Part shown: piece by piece, positions 59,967 to 64,000 of the stretch
How the letters are laid out: every line of letters starts with the position of its first letter
How positions within the stretch are numbered: the stretch's first letter is position 1
NCBI GenBank assembly: GCA_039566865.1
Contig: CM076943.1
Location: 42,354,663-42,418,662 of the forward strand
Direction: 5' to 3'
DNA from: Aurelia coerulea
Lineage: Eukaryota > Cnidaria > Scyphozoa > Semaeostomeae > Ulmaridae
Length of the DNA stretch: 64,000 nucleotides
Notes under the pieces: generated by a model
Seen by the model: only the letters and a program-made list of their open reading frames with translations
The model's database searches: none
What the model was told of the DNA's origin: nothing
Translations under genes and position numbers: made by a program

Positions 59967-60100
59967 CTTTGAAGAAATGATGAAAACCAGGCAGTTTTGC
60001 TTCGTCGAGTACAGAAGCAGCTTGTAAACATGGCGGTGGCGAAAAGAAGGATTTTGTAAATGCAGGTTTAGTAGCATGCTTGAGTCTATTCGCCACAGCT
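59967..60100 (-). other. Likely non-coding first exon of ubinuclein
   Basis: A strong donor CAAAG|GTGAGTCTC ends at 59967 on the minus strand. An upstream ATG within it opens a short frame that stops in the next exon (ATGTTTACAAGC...), so it would be a small upstream ORF. The 5' limit is unknown. Confidence 0.55.
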
Positions 60101-60396
60101 TATGGTTCCCGCGAATATTGCGCAATGCACCCATTGTTTCAAGCAAGTCAAATAATTTACGATTTCTTTTATTCTTGATTGTAATAGAACAATAAGGTTT
60201 TCTTCCTAAGGACAATATACGAGTTTTGATTGGTTAAAATTTAGGTGATATACAATAAGTACTTTCTGATTGGTTGATTAGCGATTATTGATTAATTGAT
60301 TATGATTGATATGCTATATAATTGCGCAACATAATAAGCTTGAAACTTGTTCGCCATATCTTTCACCATGAAGAGAGCGGACACAACTTCGAAAGG
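60020..60396. promoter_or_regulatory. Candidate bidirectional promoter
   Basis: Between the inferred first exon of ubinuclein (minus) and a possible plus-strand start at 60397. AAACATGGCGGTGGCG at 60026 resembles the YY1/AANATGGCG initiator element; CCAAT-box-like ATTGGTT occurs at 60228 and 60269. No TATA box is obvious. Confidence 0.4.
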
Positions 60397-60540
60397 ATGG
60401 CCGAAAAGAATTTGTTGAGACTGAAATCGGGTGCATTACATGCTATGTGAAGTATCTAACAATGTATTAGCTGCTCCCTTTCTTGCAGAAGATTACAATT
60501 AGCTGATGATCGACTCATTTGCAAAGCCAAACAATCCATG
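60397..60540 (+). CDS. Possible first two exons of an unidentified gene
   Basis: ATG at 60397 opens MAEKNLLRLKSGALHA; donor AT|GTGAAG (60446). Acceptor TTTCTTGCAG then 60489-60540 (RLQLADDRLICKAKQSM) with donor ATG|GTAAGT. The two join in phase. No homology recognised and no convincing third exon; a GC-donor exon at about 60646-60663 is conceivable. Confidence 0.3.
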
Positions 60541-62073
60541 GTAAGTTGGGCGCCGTTGTTGTTTTGTGTAGGCCCCATCTTGTTCAAATGCGAAGTGATC
60601 TTTTGCCACATTTTTATCAAAGGAAGACATTAACGTAGAATCCACAGGCATTTCAGATACAGGCAAGTTTTTAAGAATGACGACATGTTGTTAAATGTGA
60701 CTGTAGCAAGATAAATAGAACAAGATAGAACTGCAAAATACAAGACTAGATAGGAGTCTTTTCCTTGTCTTGTATTTTGAGAGCTTCATTCAGGACGTCT
60801 TGTGAGAATCACATTCAACAATGTGTCGCCATCCTCAAAACGTTGTCTATATCTGGAAATTCCAGTGCATTCTACGTTTAATGTCTTATGAATGCTCCCT
60901 TCCTTTGACTCAATCAATCCTATTGAACTAAACATAAGATCCTTTTGGATGATTACAAAGTCCGTCCTGAGCTAAGCAAGTATAAGAAAATCTGAAAATT
61001 GATTTCTTCATAACCCTAAATGATCGCTGATGTTGTTTTTAGCTACAGTGAGTGTTGCTCCTAAAGTCGACTTCCATACAAAGTTAAGCGCCTTGTATGT
61101 CTCATATTAGGATGTCATGTGAGATTTCCGATAATACAAAATTGCTTATGTTTATGCAGAACCCTGCAGAACGTTTCTATTTGCGGGCATCTAGTTTGAG
61201 ACAAGTAGTCACGAAAATAACCTCTGTGCAGAATCATATGCATGAAGATGTTTTGGTTCAGTGTGATCACGTGCCTTCCCCCAGTTAATGGGGCCATTGT
61301 TTGCCGGGATCCTGCACCTTGCCTCTCAACTTCACCTGCGACGTTTGCATACGTAGCTGTGTAGGAGGAGGGTCCTTCTACCTTCGGTGATGCTGCGAAT
61401 GCTAGCCTCTGCGCAGGCCGCCGGTTACATCATCCTCTAAACTTGACTTATTTGCATAATGAATACTATCAATAAGTGGCTAATGATGCATTCGTTCTAG
61501 AAAACGATTGTTTTAACATAATTAAGCTGCTAATGAAGTCAAGAACGTGCCAATTCTGGGTAAATTTGTTGTTGTGCCAGGGTAAACATCATGGTAATTT
61601 ATCCATCTTATGGTGTCAAATCTGTCTAACGGGACATTCCATGCCAAGTGTAACCAGCAAAAAACATCATTTTTATAGATTGTCTTGAAATTTTGCAAGG
61701 TCATTAGTATCTATAAGATGAATTATTTCCCCAAATTTTTTTGTTTTATCTCAACTCGTTAGCGAGTTATCGCTAATTAAAATTTTGCCATTTGTCGCTA
61801 CGCGCGAACACTTAAAAGTGTGAAACTCTACTCAGGTATGTCTGATGAGGGTGATCTTGGTGTTATCTGAAAGCTTTTGAGCTCCTGAGTTCATTTCTGA
61901 ACTAAAAAAACTGGTCACTGGCCTCTGTCAAGAGAAAACAATTGATTGAACTTTTCAAAGTAACCCCCTGGCTAGGATGCAATTTTGAATTTCTCCAAAT
62001 TTCCCACATAAGTAGATCTATATGTGTCCCTTGATATAGCAAAGTTTCAAAATGGGGTAGGAATGGGTTCCTG
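60541..62073. other. Unassigned stretch, partly left arm of a transposon
   Basis: No recognised coding region. The left terminal repeat of the element at 62074 probably starts somewhere in 61590-62073, but its outer end cannot be fixed because the partner arm is outside the window. Confidence 0.4.
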
Positions 62074-64000
62074 ATTAACTGATCTCTAAGTGTAGAGGGG
62101 TATGACTTGTCGCGGGTGATTTTCCATATTCTCTTCCTTCCGAAAATCTGAAGGAAAACTCCAACACTCCTCCACTTTCCAATCAGTGTTTTCCCATTTG
62201 TTGAATTTATAGCACAGATTAAATTCTTGTCTTGATTGAAAATATCTTATGCTCAGCCTTGATTTATAGTTTTACGGAATCATGTACTTGAAGTTCTCCG
62301 TGGCAACCTCCTGAGAACAAAAATTTTTCCCATTCAGGAACATGGTCTGCTTATTTGATTATTCTAGTATATGGGTGGTAGCTGGGTTTTAGGAGGGTGA
62401 CATGGCACGGCACACATTTAGTTGGGTGTGCACATACACAACAATGTGAAATTAATGATGAGTGGTGGACAGATTTTAAAGATAACTGAAAATGAAGAGG
62501 TTCCTTTCATACATTACTCGCATGTTTTAGCAAGAATGATGTGTATCCCAACTTTGCCAGAATGCCACCTTGATTTTTGTGAAGTTTGCCTTGGGAAAGA
62601 GCCAATCAAGGAATTGCTTTCAACAGGCTTTGAAGAGATGGAAATTGACCAAATTGAATACAAACAGAGGACTAATACAGATAGGTCTAAACTTGAAACA
62701 GTTGTTATGAGAAGTGAATCACATGAATTTCATAAAAGAATTTGATCGCAAAGAAAGTGTCAGAGATGGAGAGTTTTTGGTAATTGGAGATTAAATTGTT
62801 CCTTTGCGGTACAAGATGCAGCATAGTCATTTCATTGGAACAATAGCTCTGCAACAATTCATCCATTTGTATATTATAAGGTGACGAAATTAAACACAGT
62901 AATTTTGTGCTCATATCTAAATGCAATACACATGAACTTTGCTGTTCATTTTTTCCAGAAACTTTTAATTCGGTATTTGATGGCGTCATTCGCCGATGTG
63001 AAGCACCTTATTTACTTCTCAGATGATTGTGCAGGCCAATATAAAAATAAGAAGAATTTTCTTGATTTATATCTTCACGAATGTGATTTTGGTATGTCTG
63101 CAGAGTGGCACTTTTTCACAACAGCCCATGGAAAAGGACCATCAAATTGAATTGGAGAGACCATAAAGAAAGAAGCAACAAAAGCAAGCTTTCAGTGAAT
63201 ATTTGCAGGCCAGATATTATCACCAGTAGAACTGCATGAGTTTGTAACAGATCACTTGCATTGTATAAACAGTGAATTTGTAACCAATGAAAATTGGGAT
63301 CAGGAGAGCGAATTATCGCAAGAAAGATTCAACGTTGCAAGAAAAATAGCTGGCACATAGAAGCTACATTCATTTGTATCACTATCAAAATCAAATCTTT
63401 AAGTGAGAGCTTATAGTGGAAGCTTATCTAGACGAATGGTCTCAGTGTCAAAGAATGAATCTACTTCAGTTGAAATTGCAATATTGCAGGTTATTTTGCT
63501 GGGGAAAATAATGAAGAATGATGGCTTGCTCTCATGGTTGAGCTTCCAACTACATCTAAAGATGTCAAAGTCAACGTTCTTCGTCCAAAGTGTCCAAGCT
63601 TATCATATTTCTTCCCAGCATTTGAAGATTCCTGCTGGCAGGAGATGTAATTTTGAAAGTGGAACCCACCACTGCAACTGGAAGAACATATCATTTGAAA
63701 AGAAATAATACAGCAAGGGTGACAAATGCATGGGAAAGCAGAAAAACCTTTGAAAACATGAACTTTGAGAGTTAATGATCAAGTAACATAATTCTTGTGC
63801 TGTTCAGTAGTAAGATAGAGGTTACATCAAGGGGTTTGAAGTCTTAAATTAGCTCTAAAATGTGTGTCTTAAGTTGATTTACCTATAGTTATTGAAATTT
63901 TGGTCTACAATATAAAACTAGAGTAACCATGAGGAATCATGCTGCAGACTAGATATTCCGTGACAAGTCATACCCCTCTATACTTCGAGATCAGTTAATC
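62074..64000 (+). mobile_element. DNA transposon with terminal inverted repeats, right end outside window
   Basis: GATTAACTGATCTCTAAGTG with TAGAGGGGTATGACTTGTC at 62074-62112 is inverted at 63962-64000 (GACAAGTCATACCCCTCTAT...CAGTTAATC), about 36 of 39 positions. Between the arms is a decayed transposase. The inverted match starts at the window edge, so the arms are longer than seen. Confidence 0.8.
62422..63370 (+). pseudogene. Transposase-like protein, decayed
   Basis: The frame from 62422 reads CHLDFCEVCLGKEPIKELLS, a Cys-containing region, and DQIEYKQRTNTDRSKLETVV. After frame changes: SFHWNNSSATIHPFVYYKVT, then LIYFSDDCAGQYKNKKNFLD (63000-63060) and AEWHFFTTAHGKG, a stop, then GETIKKEATKASF. 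The FHWNN..T.HPF, YFSD..AxQYKNxKNF and EWHFFxTxHGKG motifs belong to a widespread animal transposon-encoded protein family that I remember from cnidarian and insect genomes; the Asp in YFSD may be catalytic. The superfamily is not determined. Stops and frameshifts make this copy non-functional. Confidence 0.65.

Noticed and set aside
61476..61704. Overlapping 60-70-residue frames on both strands
   Set aside because: No splice sites, domain or conservation clue; probably chance frames in the transposon flank.

Overview
This is eukaryotic, AT-rich, intron-containing DNA crowded with transposons. Animal-type GT-AG introns, an animal ubinuclein gene, a P2X7 'ballast' domain gene, a THAP gene, a Penelope-like element, CR1/jockey-type LINEs and very many MITEs point to an invertebrate metazoan. 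A cnidarian is my best guess, but that is inference and no marker settles it.

Layout. 1-19000 is almost pure repeat: a 5'-truncated Penelope-like element ending in a hammerhead-like motif (1219-2290), a LINE inserted in a TA-target MITE (8508-11353), and a stack of about six elements nested in one another (13394-16607). 19019-60.1 kb is occupied by one gene on the minus strand, an orthologue of ubinuclein (UBN1/UBN2, HIRA H3.3 chaperone complex). I recovered 17 coding exons with compatible splice phases plus a non-coding first exon; one small internal exon is still missing. Its introns hold most of the remaining MITEs, SINEs and LINE pieces. The 8-kb intron between 41935 and 50032 contains two further genes: a three-exon plus-strand gene for a stand-alone P2RX7 ballast domain (44509-46458) and a minus-strand THAP zinc-finger gene (48259-49678) that carries a reading-frame break. 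59967-60397 looks like a bidirectional promoter between ubinuclein and a possible plus-strand gene. 62074-64000 is a DNA transposon with terminal inverted repeats, a decayed transposase, and its right end beyond the window.

The most unusual signal is a shared RNA-like motif: CUGA-N-GA, one extra base, a perfect hairpin, then GAAA. It resembles the hammerhead ribozyme core. It occurs in three unrelated mobile contexts: the Penelope-like element (and a solo copy in a MITE), a tRNA-promoter SINE with a 14-bp target duplication, and a foldback element with an exact 18-bp target duplication. Many MITEs could be bounded by their target duplications, giving 8-bp (hAT-like), TA (Tc1/mariner-like) and TTAA classes.
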